Source of the DNA: Musa acuminata AAA Group
Taxonomy: Eukaryota > Streptophyta > Magnoliopsida > Zingiberales > Musaceae
Direction: 5' to 3'
Length of the DNA stretch: 64,000 bases
Assembly: GCF_036884655.1 (NCBI RefSeq)
Contig: NC_088342.1
Span: forward strand, 10,225,501 to 10,289,500
Both the position numbers and the translations under genes were made by a program. Below are positions 19,102 through 31,135 of this stretch, piece after piece; position 1 is the stretch's first letter, and each line of letters begins with the position of its first letter. Under the pieces are notes generated by a model, which saw only the letters and a program-made list of their open reading frames with translations, did no database searches and was not told the DNA's origin.

Positions 19102-20094
19102 TTAGATTCGTGACAGCTCCTGCAAATCTCCAACTCCCTCGAAAACTTGCAGCCAAAAGTCCATGTCGTCACTGTCGGATGATACCAACAGGTTGGAAAG
19201 CTCACTGACCGGCGGAAGATCGACGGATGAGGCAGAGTCATCCATTGAGAATGCGTCCAACCAAAAGCTCTCGTCGATCTCCGGGAATGCGTCCGAGGAG
19301 AAGCTTCCCCTTGCATCGTCACTGATCTCTCTCGACACCGTCGGTGAATCGGTGCCACGGGACGAGAAGTCGCTATTTGATTGCGCCTTTGACACCACTG
19401 ACACAAACATCGCGTTCTCTGAGTCTGTATCGAGCTGCATGGTTATGGTCTCCGAGGCTTTCTTTGACCGGGAACCACCTGCTTTCTTCTTCTTCTTGGG
19501 TTCTCTGGATGAAGTGTTGGGGCTGACAATCTTCTTCAGGTGGGTGTGCCACACGTTCTTGATCTCGTTGTCCGTTCTGCCAGGTAGGCTGGCAGCAATG
19601 GAAGACCACCTATCGGCAAGAGGAAATATTACTCACTGCATGAGAGACTCGCCAAGAACCTCATATGCATCGAGAGTGCAGGTGGAGACGGAGGAGCTCT
19701 ACCTGTTCCCAAAGGTCTCGTGCAATCTGATGATGGTCTCCTGTTCCTCCAGGGAGAAGTTTCCTCGTTTGATGTCAGGCCGCAGGTAGTTCATCCACCG
19801 GAGCCTGCAACTCTTCCCACACCTCGAAAGCCCTGAGTAGAAATAGATTCAGGACAAGTCGGGATGGAGAGGAGTGACTTCATCTCCATTCTCCAGGGGC
19901 CAGCTTAAACCCTAATACAAGATCTCGAAGACCTTCAACACGACAATTAACCTTAAGTACTCACCGGCTTGCTTCGGCAGCTCACGCCAATTCCCGTGGC
20001 CGCATCTCTGGATGTAACCTACTAAAGCCTCGTCCTCCTCCGGACTCCATGGCCCCTTCTTCACACCAATCCCACAGCACGGAGCTCTCACCAT
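19102..20094 (-). CDS. R2R3-MYB transcription factor, subgroup 2 (MYB13/14/15-like)
   Basis: Three exons join in phase: 20094-19965, 19832-19703 and 19609-19102 (255 aa). These are the standard R2R3-MYB intron positions. R2 covers about residues 14-61 ([15 protein letters not shown], then the helix with [16 protein letters not shown]) and R3 about 67-112 ([28 protein letters not shown]). The C-terminus has acidic and serine-rich sequence with IDESFW (about residues 202-207), the subgroup 2 signature of MYB13/14/15-type factors. In other plants those act in cold and defence responses and in lignin or stilbene regulation. I do not see the bHLH-interaction signature in R3. A lysine-rich stretch after R3 ([15 protein letters not shown]) could be a nuclear localisation signal. 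A plausible TATA box lies about 85 bases upstream. Confidence 0.95.
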
Positions 20095-20175
20095 GTTGCC
20101 AAAACACTTCCTTCCTTCCTTCCTCTCTCAGAAGGCTTTGCAGGAGACCATGCTGCTTCCCACTCCTGCTTCAGT

Positions 20176-20184
20176 TATTTATAC
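20176..20184 (-). promoter_or_regulatory. Candidate TATA box of the MYB gene
   Basis: On the minus strand this reads TATAAATAA, 82-90 bases upstream of the MYB start codon. That would place transcription start in a short leader. No transcript evidence is available here. Confidence 0.5.
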
Positions 20185-20658
20185 GCGACATCAAATCTCC
20201 AACGTGAGAGAAATCAGTGCAAGGAGACGTCACTTGTTCACCTTCCTGGAAACGGTGGCACATAGCAAATGGGTATTTCCTAAGATTGTCTACGTCACAC
20301 TCGTTCACCGTACGACTCTAGGAATTGACTTACAGAATAGGCACGTTCATGCATCTTCTCAAAGAACTCGACTACTATTCAAAGTTCCTATTACGGAAGG
20401 CAACTGAGCTTTGAATCAGCATACATGAATTATTGCTGCTCGTTGTTGTGATGGAGGTATCTCATCATCGTCAACTCTTGGCAGCTCGTGGCTTCAAAGT
20501 TTGACCGTCAAGGAACATGAGATATGCACTATCATACTCTTAAAGATACATCAACGACATACATATATGCATAGGAAATGGCCAACGCCATGAGCATGGG
20601 CGTGCAAGTAGACCCCACGGATCACTTGGTCAACAACACATGAGCTGGTCTTTGTTTT

Positions 20659-20670
20659 CACGTACGTGGG
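20659..20670. promoter_or_regulatory. Palindromic CACGTACGTGG element (ABRE/G-box-like)
   Basis: The site contains two ACGT cores in a near-palindrome about 565 bp upstream of the MYB start codon. ACGT cores are the usual targets of bZIP factors in stress-responsive promoters. Function here is inferred only from the motif and position. Confidence 0.35.
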
Positions 20671-21365
20671 TGAAGCCATGCGGACACTATTGAAGTAAGA
20701 CTACGTTATAATTAATCGATTGCGGTCAACGATCAATTCGAGTCCACAAACGAGTTGTTGAACGACCACGGCAGTCAAACACGAGAGTTCGATTGGCTTA
20801 TTGCCTTCCGCATAAAACAACGGCGTCACGTAATGGCGGAAAGAGCGACTTGAACATCATTTCATTGCAGGACGGCCGCTTTGTCCGTTGTGGGCAATTT
20901 GGCATTATTTCATTGGCTAATTACTGACTGCTACAACATATTTTAAGCTCTTAATCAAACTATGAATGAATCACACAAACAGACAAGACATAGAAAATGA
21001 ATCATTCAACGAATGCATTGAGTTGTGTTCTTTCCTTGTCCCTCTTCATCTACTCTTCCTTTGTACCACTATTTTCTTTTGCATTTGTTTTGACTTAACC
21101 ATTCAAGGAGAATCTTATGGGTTCCTTCTATTGTCTTTATATATATATATATACACATTATATTTTGTTTTTTTGAAAGAGGAAAGAAGTTTACATTCTC
21201 TATAGGACAAGTTACAAGCACAAATACAAATATAATTTGCTTACATACTACTATCAAAGGAATAGTCTCCTGTTGTTGTTTTCTCAGAAACCAAGAAGAA
21301 ATAAATGCATGCCTTCCACATGTTTTGTGTGAACTCTCACATTCTTGTGTTGTTGTTGAGTATGA

Positions 21366-21859
21366 TTAGGATGGTATGCTCCATCCATTTGGAAGCCTTC
21401 CGTCGACCAAAAGTTTATACTTCAGATGGCCGCTGAAAGATAAAAGAAACACGAATAGGATAATATTGAAGTCCATAAAATTTGAGCTACTATATATTTT
21501 GCTAAAAGAACAAGAAATAGACTGTGGACATAAGACTTACCCTTCGTAAAACTCCGTGGCAAATCGAGATCCATTGTAGCAGATAAACCAAAGCAAAGTA
21601 AGCAACAATACATCTGCTAAAGTTAAGGATCCATACTAAGCTCGGAAGCATGCATATCATACTACACTTAATTGGTGAACTGAGCAAAGGAACGAAAGCA
21701 AAGTGGTGCCTTCAGCGGTGACATGGAGAAGAGCGATGGACTATGGAGAGATACGAGTAGAGAGTAAAGGATACTGAAGAGGCAGCGCTCCCACCAGTCG
21801 AGCATGTAGAGGCCCATGGTTACGTTGTAGAGATGCATCTTTCGGCTGATCCAGTTCAT
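21366..21859 (-). CDS. Small subunit of serine palmitoyltransferase (ssSPT-like)
   Basis: Three short exons join in phase: 21859-21775, 21613-21541 and 21432-21366 (74 aa). The first exon encodes MNWISRKMHLYNVTMGLYMLDWWERCLF. The second continues with a membrane segment, LLLTLLWFICYNGSR. This is the signature of plant ssSPT proteins, tiny ER membrane subunits that stimulate the LCB1/LCB2 enzyme, which condenses serine with palmitoyl-CoA in sphingolipid synthesis. The family is usually about 56 aa. Here exon 3 adds a longer unusual tail (GGHLKYKLLVDGRLPNGWSIPS) in place of the short basic end, so the exon 3 call is the least sure part. An in-frame ATG upstream at about 21961 would add some 34 residues, but the family starts at MNW. 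Confidence 0.85.
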
Positions 21860-22280
21860 CTTCTTCCTTCGATGCTTGAGAGCAGACCAGGCGACGCTCG
21901 ACAAGAGATTGGGAATATCTATCTGTATATGCATATATGAAGAGAATCTGAGGTAGTTCATTTCCTGCAAGAAGTCAACTGTCAGAGGTCAGAGAAGGGA
22001 GGCTGGAAGACGGAAAGAAGCCGGCAATGGAGTCAACTATGGCGCCGAACAGCAGCGATGCACATATCTGTTTGACCATTTCAAATGATTGGAGCTTGGA
22101 ACTGTTCTACATGCAGCTGAGTACAGGAAGGAAATCCGTGTGATGCACGGCGTTAAAACGATGACATCTAATTTTCCTGTGGTTAAACATATCTAATTTT
22201 AATACGGGTGAGGAACTTAGATTTTAGTAAGACACACAACGATAAAAAAAAAAAGGTAAAAAAAAGATGATGAATTTAAG
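21860..22280. other. 5' flank of the SPT small-subunit gene
   Basis: This is a probable 5' leader and promoter. An acceptor-like 'cttcttgcag' on the minus strand just upstream of 21965 suggests the leader may contain an intron. No other feature recognised. Confidence 0.4.
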
Positions 22281-23350
22281 GAGTAAATATCATGATATGC
22301 GTTCTTTCGTGTCTACATCAAATTTTATATCATATGAAAGCTCTAGTAATTAGCACATGAATATTGTGTACTACTGAGGAGATTATACAGAGATATAATC
22401 GGAGTTGTTAGAGAGTTAGATTGTTTCAGAACTTATAATTCGTTTGAAGGAGTTTGATAAGTCAAAGGATAAGATCAAGTGAACAAACGTTGCTACCAAG
22501 CAAAGGAGAATAGAATCGATATGAACTCTACAACATGATAGCAAAGGCAATATATGAGAGTTGCAGTATGTCTTTCTATTGACTAAGGGGAATTGCTCGA
22601 AGGACATAGATGTATCGAAGCAGGTGATCATAAAGAGCAAGGAAGAGACGATGAGTTTGAAGAGACTTGGTTACCAAAAACCAAGCGTTGTGGACTTGGT
22701 GGAGTGCTACAATGTCATAGAAGTGGTGGATCTATCGATTACGAAAAAAGCAATGTAGATTCAAGACGACGGATAATATGACCATGGGCATAACAACATT
22801 ATGGTACCATAGACACGAAACTTTAGTGGATTCATCGGTTTCTTACTCTTATGGAGGGAGAGCGTATAGTCATGAAAGAGGGCCTAAAAGGTGAAGAATA
22901 CAGAGATAAACTCAAGTACTGAGACAAGACTGAAGGATAAAGGCTAAGGAACTTCGTAAGACCAGTATTAATGGGCTTCTCATTCAGATAACCGAAAGTG
23001 AGGGACTTCGGTTCAATCAATATAAGAGTGCTTGACTAAGAAACAGAGCAAATAGTATATAATATTATACCTTTTATACTTAGAGGGGCAGGCAATGAAA
23101 ATGATAAAGAAGATAGTATAATCCCAAAGATAATTAAAACTTTCAAAAATTTACTCTAAGTCGAGGTGAAATTTTCTCTTTTTAAGTAAAATTTTTTACA
23201 TTCTAGAAATTTGATAGCAACGAAGAGATGAATTATAGTAGTTGACTCAGGAGTGCAAACGTTTTAAATATCTCAAAAGTGTAAGCAAAAAGTAGGTGAA
23301 AGCTAGTAATTAACTTAATGCATGAAGCATAACTCTCAGTAAGTAAAGCT
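22281..23350. mobile_element. Retroelement-like non-coding tract
   Basis: The tract has the base composition and short broken frames of a decayed retroelement interior or LTR, with phrases such as 'gaaagtgagggacttcggtt' and 'gagtgcttgactaagaaa'. No gag, protease, reverse transcriptase or integrase frame remains. Assignment is by style only. Confidence 0.3.
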
Positions 23351-24217
23351 AAGTAATATTTATCTTCTCAATCTTTAAGAGAATATACGAAATCGAGTAC
23401 TCTAATTATATTATTTATCTAGCAGAGGAGCTCTATACATGTTTAAGGAACATTAAAAAAAACTTAGTGAAAGATAATAATTATCAAATCCTCTGAGGAC
23501 CAATTCTAACAAGAATAGATTATCCATTTTATTTCTTAACATAATACCAATCGAAAATAAAAATGATGCGAACTTATTTGCAAATGATAACTAAGTAGAT
23601 AAGGAATTGATAGACAAATTTTATAAAAAAAGAATCTTAAAAGTTTGAAAGTGAAACGACTTTCCAATACAACAAGATTCAAACAACATACCAAAGGTAC
23701 GCTGACTCCGAAAATTAACACTAACAATAGTTAATATATAAAAGTTAACAAAGATTAAATACAATAATGCACAGACTTAGTTTTCAGGTATTAAAAAAAA
23801 GAGTTTTCAGGCATGGAAATAAATATGTAAACAATTGACGTGAATATAATCTACAGTTTTGTTAAAGAAGAAATATGTACATTATACATAAATACTAAAC
23901 AGTAGAATATTTTTTAATATGGAAATATAATTTAATTTTAATTTTTACAATCATATCGGGTTTCCATCCGAATCCGATAAACCAAAAGTTTCACGCGCGT
24001 GCGACTTAACCCATTGACACGTCTTCCGCGGACTCGTCCACCGCCACGGAATCCAACTTTCCGCCCGAAAAATCTCGACCGTCTATAATAAAGATAACAA
24101 TCGCCCCAAAATAATTGGCGTCCGCACATTATATGTTCATTTGTATCGTTGGGGGATCGACGGAAAACGGAGGCGAAGAGGGACGGAGACGCCGAGCAAG
24201 GAAGGGAAAAGGCGAAG
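23351..24217. other. Intergenic DNA and UBL5 promoter region
   Basis: AT-rich until about 23950, then GC-rich toward the UBL5 start. A CGCG-type element (cacgcgcgtgcg, 23992-24003) lies in the promoter. No gene recognised. Confidence 0.45.
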
Positions 24218-24328
24218 ATGATCGAGGTGGTGCTGAATGATCGGCTGGGGAAGAAGGTGAGGGTGAAGTGCAACGATGACGACACCATCGGCGACCTCAA
24301 GAAGCTGGTGGCGGCGCAGACCGGCACC

Positions 24329-24359
<31 letters not shown>

Positions 24360-24390
24360 ACAACGTCTACAAGGATCACATCACCCTCAA

Positions 24391-24423
<33 letters not shown>

Positions 24424-24439
24424 ACTATACTACAACTAA
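24218..24439 (+). CDS. UBL5: Ubiquitin-like protein 5 (UBL5/HUB1)
   Basis: A single-exon frame of 73 aa covers the whole family length. It starts [19 protein letters not shown], continues with [16 protein letters not shown] and [33 protein letters not shown], and ends in the family's YYN rather than the diglycine of ubiquitin. UBL5/Hub1 binds proteins non-covalently, acts in pre-mRNA splicing, and is linked to the mitochondrial unfolded-protein response in animals. The frame stays open upstream to 24149, but only from a TTG codon. The ATG at 24218 fits the family start. Confidence 0.98.
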
Positions 24440-27400
24440 ACCTGAAGGTTCCCCCTTTCTTTCTTCGGTTCCATCTTGCTGTTGTAATTTTAGGGTTGGG
24501 GATTCGTTTCAGCTCCGTTTACGTATCAGGTTGTTGATTGTATGATCTGAATTGAAGTACATCAAGGTGATTTTGGATAAATTGTGTCCGATGACTCGAT
24601 GATGACGAAGTTAGGGTTTCCTTGGACTAAAATTTCGTAGTGCGTAATAGGCTTGACTTTCGAAATTTTAAATCCATCACATGATTTGGTCTTTTTGCAT
24701 CGACAAAAATTATGCGAGTCTGGGTCACTAGTGTACCTAAATTTTGTTCGTTTGTCTTATGTGTATGTGCTTCAGAGTGTCTCTCCAAGAGTTTCAAATT
24801 GTTGTAGCTTGTTATTCACTAGCCAGATATCCTGTTTGTTCTAAAGAGATTTTTCATCAGATAATGATGGGTGCGAAAAGAATGAAGAGAAAGTCCATCC
24901 ATGTTGAATAAGTAATGTCGTTCTACAAGTCGGCAGCTCTGTGATAGTTCATACTTTGGTTGTTTTCTGATCTTTTAGTTCCGTGTTTTTTGTTTAAGAC
25001 GTTTTTGCTATATAGCTCACCGTTCATGGTTTTCTCAATGTCAATCACTGAGTGGAAGGAATTGAAATTTAATAGGATTGTGTCCCATCTGATTGAGGTC
25101 CTCCCTTCGTCATCAACTAGAGAATTTAACTGAACTTTCTACTCATTGCAGCAGAAGAAAACATCTGGTTAGGCTTATGTATATGGTATAAATACCCTTT
25201 GGTTAGTAGTTACCTTCCAGAATAGCAACCACATTATCTGGCCAAAGCATAAGCTACTAGCCCCTGTTTTGCCTTTCCTAGGTTAGGATGTCAACGTTAG
25301 GGTACTGCCAAATATTGTCCCGCTTGGTCATGACGTGGCAGCCCTGGCAATAGCTAGTTGACCACAATTCAACTTCCTAATTCTTGTAGAAATTGAACTA
25401 AGTAGTCTTCTTGGCTGTTGTCCTTCTTTGGCTTGATTGGACGTTAGTCCTGCCAATCTGGAAGTCCTGATGTTTCAGACATAGGTTAGTTACTTCCATT
25501 TATTGCTGTTATTTATTTTATCCTTCTCCTAGACTCTAGTATTCTTCTTCTGACTAGAGATTTCTTCCATAGAGCTGTTCAAACTAAGAGCAAGTCAAAG
25601 TATGGCTGTAATTATGCATCTTGAGGCCTCAAAAGGAGTTTCAGGGTCCCATGCTGACTGACCCATCCATGAGAAGCCACTAAAATGTCAAGTGGCCCCT
25701 ATCAACGGCCAACACAGGTCGAACTCTTTGGCGGTGGTCCAGGTCTAGTTGCTTCATAGCATAATCTTTCCTCTATAGTAAAAAATGGCACTAGCTTTTC
25801 AGGTGATTAATTTTCTCAGATCTCAAGTCCATATTTGAGTTGGATTTGCACTCTAAGCACAATAAACTCAGGTCGTTTTTGACAATTTTGAGATCTGATT
25901 TCTTGGTTTGATGGTCCAAGTTAGGTTAGTCATGATCTTACTTCAAAGCCTGAGGTGTAGATTAGATTGGCTTAGTTTACTTTGAGCATATTATGTGAGT
26001 CAAATGCTATTAAAACAACATGAATTTGATTATTTACACTCATGTTATGTTGTAGTTGTTAATTGTATATGCGAAGTACCATAAATAAGATATTATCAAT
26101 TATATTAAGGTATTTCATATGGCTGGCGTTTTTCGGTTGTATAAGTTGAATTTTTGCACCCAATATCTGATGAATCCATATTTGTTCCTACCATGATCTA
26201 GATAGATTTGACCTCAATCGAATTTAATTTCTCTATTGGTTTTAAGTGAATTTAAATTTGGTTGCTCTATCTTGGTATCAAGAGAATCAGGCATCCAGTG
26301 CTCTTGAAGCCCACCCATCATAGGGTTTCCCTCTACTGCTCATACTGACCAGAACCTCTCTTTTGTTCCTGCTAGACATCTATCAAATTTGTCTTTCCCG
26401 TAATAGGATGATAACTTGCATGCTACACATTGTTTCAAGACTTGAAATCTGCTTACAGATTGGAGGATTGGTTTCAGCATAAAGTAGATTAAGAAATCAT
26501 TTTATAAATTAATAAAAAAAGAATTAAGAAATTATAACAATAGAATTCAAATATATTCTTCTAGAATTTTAGAATCATAATCTATTTTTTTGTTAAATAT
26601 ATAAAATTTATTATTTTTACAAATGATAATGTTTCATTTTTGTAAATCATCTCTATCAGATAGTTTTATTTTGCAATTTTTTTATATGTTACTTTTTATA
26701 AAGATTTATTTTGCATTCCTAGCATTCATCTTCTTATTTATATTATACTTGTCAGCCAAGCGAAGGTATGTTTAGTTTCTTATTTAAAGATATGTATTGT
26801 ATGTCACCATGTAAATGGAGATGAATTCTTGGATGATATTTTTCATGATCATATCCATTGAGAGTTAAAAGTGTAAAAGGAAAGCGATTGTGTTCTCAAT
26901 TGAAATATTCATCAGAAATTTTTGTTTGTAGTAAAATATGTGGAAGACACTGATAGTTTCCAAGTAAAATGTATGTGGGCATATCAAGGCTTCATTTGAT
27001 ACAAATTTCTCTGATCATTCTGTTCATGGTGAAACAGAGAGGATCAAATACAAATATATGATGTTTCTAATTTCTCAACACTTGAGGGAAAGAAAAAAAG
27101 AATTAGAATTGTAAAAATGAGGGAGAAGAATTGTTTTAGTCATGAGCTCAACTTGCAGGCAACTTGTGTGTCTTAACCATAGAGATTCATTCTGCTTATG
27201 GAGGGGATGTGTTTTGGACTTCTAGGATGTATAGGATCTCGAATTGTTTGGCTGTAGGAACGCCATCTTAGTTGTCCAGACTGGAACCCAGACATGGGCA
27301 GAAGATACTTTAGCAATCTGTATGATCCTTGCTGTGCAATGCAGGATTGATGTGGCTTGGAGTATGAGAAGCGTTGAGATAAAATCTGAGTATTAAAAGT

Positions 27401-29280
27401 TTCAATATTTGTGTATTTGTTTTTTAGTTCACTATGGATCTATGCGTACCAACTGTTTCACTTCTAAAGCATAAATGCTGTGTTGGTCCCTTTTCTTTAT
27501 TTTTTGTGCTGCTAGGTTATTGTTGAGTTGCCTGCTGACCTCATTATGCAAAAAAGGGTAAGGATGGAGCTGGTATTGGTGTAAATACCTGGCAAAATGT
27601 TGTGTTGGCAAGGAGCTGATATGGATTTGATTTGTATCTTCTTAAATGATTATTGAAATTCGAGAGTCATCTGAAATTGATTCTGATGGTGTGTTGTGAC
27701 ATAATTTTGATAGAGCCCTTTCAGTCTCAGACAAACGGACTGCAGAAAAAAATCTGAATATCACATCAGTGGAACAATTGAAAGTTTCAGAAATTGAATA
27801 ACAATTGTTTAGATATTTTTAATTTCTGAAGACAAGTAAGCTAGTTGATCTAGAAGAACTTCCTGGTTATCCTTGTTTCACTTTGTGTCAACTGCCCCAG
27901 AGCTCCATACGGGCAAAATAAGGCATGGCTGATTGGAAGGCTGTTTTATTGTGATGCTTGCATTCGGGAAGAATATTTTCCCAGCCAGCTCCTTACTGAT
28001 TTAGTTATGACCTGTGAGATCTAGCGAGAAAGGGTGAGAGAGGGAAATGGTCGTGTGAGTCAATCAAGACAAGTAATATTTGGCCCTGGGAGGATGTCCT
28101 TCTGCTCCTTTAGTTTTGGATAACAAAAACCAAGGTATTTGGTTCCACTGCAATAGTAGAGCACCACCAAATTAAATTTACAGTTGAAAAGATGGTGTAG
28201 GTTTGGTACTTTATTGTGTCTCATAAAATGGTCCATTGTGCAAGAAACTTTTCTTAACAGGAAGCACTCAGGACGGTTAGCATAAGAAAGATGCCTATTA
28301 TGCGGTGCCAATTCTTTGAATAGTGGCATGCTTAGTTTTACTCTAAATATATAGTTGTTGATTATTTGACTACTTTGCATTTTATTATTTGGTTATTCAG
28401 CTTAATCTTTCCTGATGCATATTATCAGAGACTTCAATACCATGGGCTGACAGGTGTGTTCTCGACGCAGGTGGGTTGGTTGATCCAGACCAGACACTGG
28501 TGGGCTAAATGATGTAGTACAACTCAATGGAATATCAATAATTTCATGTCTATGATAGGTGCAATAATTGACAAAAGTTCACACTGTCTACATGGTGTGA
28601 AAAACAAAAAATGAAAAATCTGTCTGAACAAGAATGTCTCTTGGACATATGAGTATCATGTGGGTGGTTTCTTGACCTCTAGTCCAATGTTTCCGTGGGT
28701 TTATACTGTCTAAATGTTTGCGTAGGCTATCAAGCAAGATGGTGTTTATGGACTCTGTTTCTTGATTTTGCAGATTATGGTTCGGATTTCTGTTTGTATT
28801 GAACTTTTCAAGTTGGAACAAACTTGCTTGCACAAGATTTGGAAATTAGGGGAATGATTCCTAGTTTTTCTTTCTTTCTTTCTGATTACGGACCTAGAGA
28901 ATGTAAAGACCATGCAATAAATGAAAATTCCATCATCTTGCATTTGTTTGATGTGAAAAGGTTTATATATATATATGAAGAATGAGTATTTATAAAGCAC
29001 GTAAATTTTTAATTACATGTTTTATCTTTTTCGGTCATAGGACAAATATTGATGATGTGAACAAGGTATGTAAAAAATATAAATACATAAGTTTTATAAC
29101 ACTTTTTGCACGATACTGAGTTTTTGAGCGAAATTGATGTGAATTATAGTTCCAACCACAGTTAACCCACCCTGACGTTTATCTTAGTTTCGAGTTTTGG
29201 AAGAATGTATAAGCGGAACTTTAACTTGCATATATACCGTCCGTGGGAGTGAGAGGATAGAAAATCCTTTTGATCACGAG
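24440..29280. other. Long intergenic region, no gene recognised
   Basis: After the probable UBL5 3' untranslated region, about 4.5 kb contains no frame I can assign on either strand. The longest open frames (for example 28060-28380 minus, 106 codons) have no family features. A short (TA)n lies near 28965-28976. The sequence could be UBL5 downstream DNA, a non-coding transcript, or decayed transposon sequence. Confidence 0.4.
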
Positions 29281-29289
29281 CGTACGTGT

Positions 29290-30515
29290 CATCGAGGGTT
29301 AACTATGTATTCTCTCTCATAGTTAGATCTCTAAATTTAAAAATTTTATACTTTAATTTTTATAGTTATAAAAGTGAAATATCTAATTTATCATAACATC
29401 GTTAGTTTTATCGACGGAAATATAAAAACGATGGGTAGAAAGATAATTTTAACGTCCCAGTTATGTTTTTGGTGCTGATGGACGATGGTGTCGCTGAGGG
29501 TCGTGGCAACTACGTCGATGCAGATGTAGAGAAGCATCGACGTAGTTGCCGAGCGATGTTGATGCAGCAAAAGGGCAACAGTCTACTACAAGCCAAACAT
29601 GACCTTCCTTTATTGGGCTTATGACGCGTTCGTCCACGACGCAAATTTCCTCGTGACTTGCCACATCCACCTGGCTGTTGTGTCTCTGGCGTAAGTCTGC
29701 CCCCTCTGTGCTTCTTGCGATCCAAGTCATGCTACCACTCCTTTGTACTTAGTGACCTCCTTGCCCTCTAGCTCTTGCCTCTCCATCTCCAAGTCCATGG
29801 AGGTGCCTCGAATGAAGAAACCTATAGATCCTCAACGAACAACCATAAAGCGACAATGAGAGGTGGTTGGGGAGAGGGTGGAGACCATCCTACAAGGCTA
29901 GAGTCGAAGGATGAGGTTGCGGAGTGGACGATGGTGCGTGGAAGCGACGACTCGTGCGGTTGGCCCACACTAGGAAACGACCATAACTTTGCCACTACGG
30001 GTGGCTCTCGCAACCGCATTGTTGTTCGCCATCAAGCTCTAAGAATAGGATGTGACAATGAAAAGGGGCAGTTAGGCGGTGCTCCGGCGACAAAAGGCAT
30101 ACTCTAGAGTGCTTGCAAGGCTAATCGTTGTTGCCACGTTGTAGATCCTCAAGTCATCGAGCACAAAGCCCGAGTCATCGACGCAAATGCAGATTGTCGG
30201 CATCTACGTCATCCTCTTCCTCTTCTCCCTTTGCCTCAATTCTTATCGTCGATTCCCTCCTCATCCACAACAACCACCCACGGCCTCCAACGGCACCACC
30301 ATCCACCACTACCAAAAACATAACTAGGATATTAAAATTATATTTTTGCCCATCGTGTTCATACTTCCGTCGATAAAACCGATGGCATTAGGAGAAATGG
30401 AGTTAGTTGTTTCACGTTAATAACTAAGGGATTCCAATATAAATTTTTTGAGTATAAGAGTAATCTATAATCAGAATACTAAATAGGTCTAACAATAGGG
30501 GGTAATCTATAATAA
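29290..30515. mobile_element. Non-autonomous element with long inverted termini, copy 1
   Basis: The left arm (about 29290-29475) and right arm (about 30310-30515) are inverted copies. On comparing them I see shared blocks including 'ttttatcgacgga', 'cgatggg' and 'gttatgtttttggt'. The outer ends carry a 'gttaga' word and a GGTTAA/ATAGATTA-type terminus shared with copies 2 and 3. The GC-rich interior (29480-30300) encodes only arginine- and histidine-rich shadow frames. Long inverted termini with a non-coding interior suggest a Mutator-like or MITE-like element, but I could not identify a target-site duplication. Confidence 0.6.
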
Positions 30516-30529
30516 GTTGCGTCATTGAC

Positions 30530-31135
30530 AGCTAATTACATATTACACCATGTAGTTAGACCTCCTTAGTATTCTGGACCTTAGATTAAAAAAATAAAAT
30601 TCTTATAGTTATGAAAGGGAAATATTTATGTCCATTTACCCTAACGCCGTCGATTTTATCGACAGAAACATAAAAATAATAAGAAAAAAATAATTTCAAT
30701 GTTCTAGTTAGTGGTGGCAGATAGCGTTAGTGATGACGAACGATGACGTCACTAGGGCCGCGAGTGATTATTGTCAAGAAATGAGGATCGCTATGCATCA
30801 GCGTCGGTGCCGACGTTGTTGCCGAGTAATGAAAAGATCGTTCGACATCTGTATCGACTGGCCTTTCGTCGCTTGGCTATTGCATCGATGTCGACGTAGT
30901 TGCTGAGCGACCCTCATCTCTCATCATTGTTCTCTCATCCACAATATCCACCCGCAGCTTCCAGTGGCATCATCGTACGCCACCATCAATATCATTCATC
31001 ATCATCAACTAGAACATTAAAATTATTTTTTTATTTATTATTTTTATATTTTTATCAATAAAATTAATAAACATCAGGTAAATAAACTTCGATATTTTAT
31101 TTTAATAATTATAAAAAAAATTAATATTAAGAAGA
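30530..31135. mobile_element. Inverted-terminus element, copy 2
   Basis: The left side (about 30540-30720) repeats the same blocks as copy 1: 'gctaattacatatta', 'agttagacc', 'gattttatcgacagaaa' and 'gttctagtta'. The right side (about 31010-31130) carries them inverted and more decayed ('aactagaacattaaaatta'). It lies directly beside copy 1. Confidence 0.5.

Larger units (their letters stand above)
20095..21365. other. MYB promoter region and 3' flank of the SPT small-subunit gene
   Basis: No coding gene recognised. The left part is the MYB upstream region. A short (TA)n lies near 21139-21152. The right end contains the probable 3' untranslated region of the next minus-strand gene. Confidence 0.5.

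Noticed and set aside
19163..19789. 208-codon plus-strand frame
   Set aside because: It is the antisense shadow of MYB exons 2 and 3.
24149..24217. In-frame N-terminal extension of UBL5
   Set aside because: The extension begins at a TTG codon. The ATG at 24218 gives the exact family length of 73 aa.
28060..28380. 106-codon minus-strand frame
   Set aside because: No recognised domain, no splice context and no codon-use signal; it reads like chance in AT-rich DNA.
29775..30376. Plus-strand frames of 110 and 82 codons
   Set aside because: They lie inside the GC-rich interior of an inverted-terminus element and show no conserved domain.
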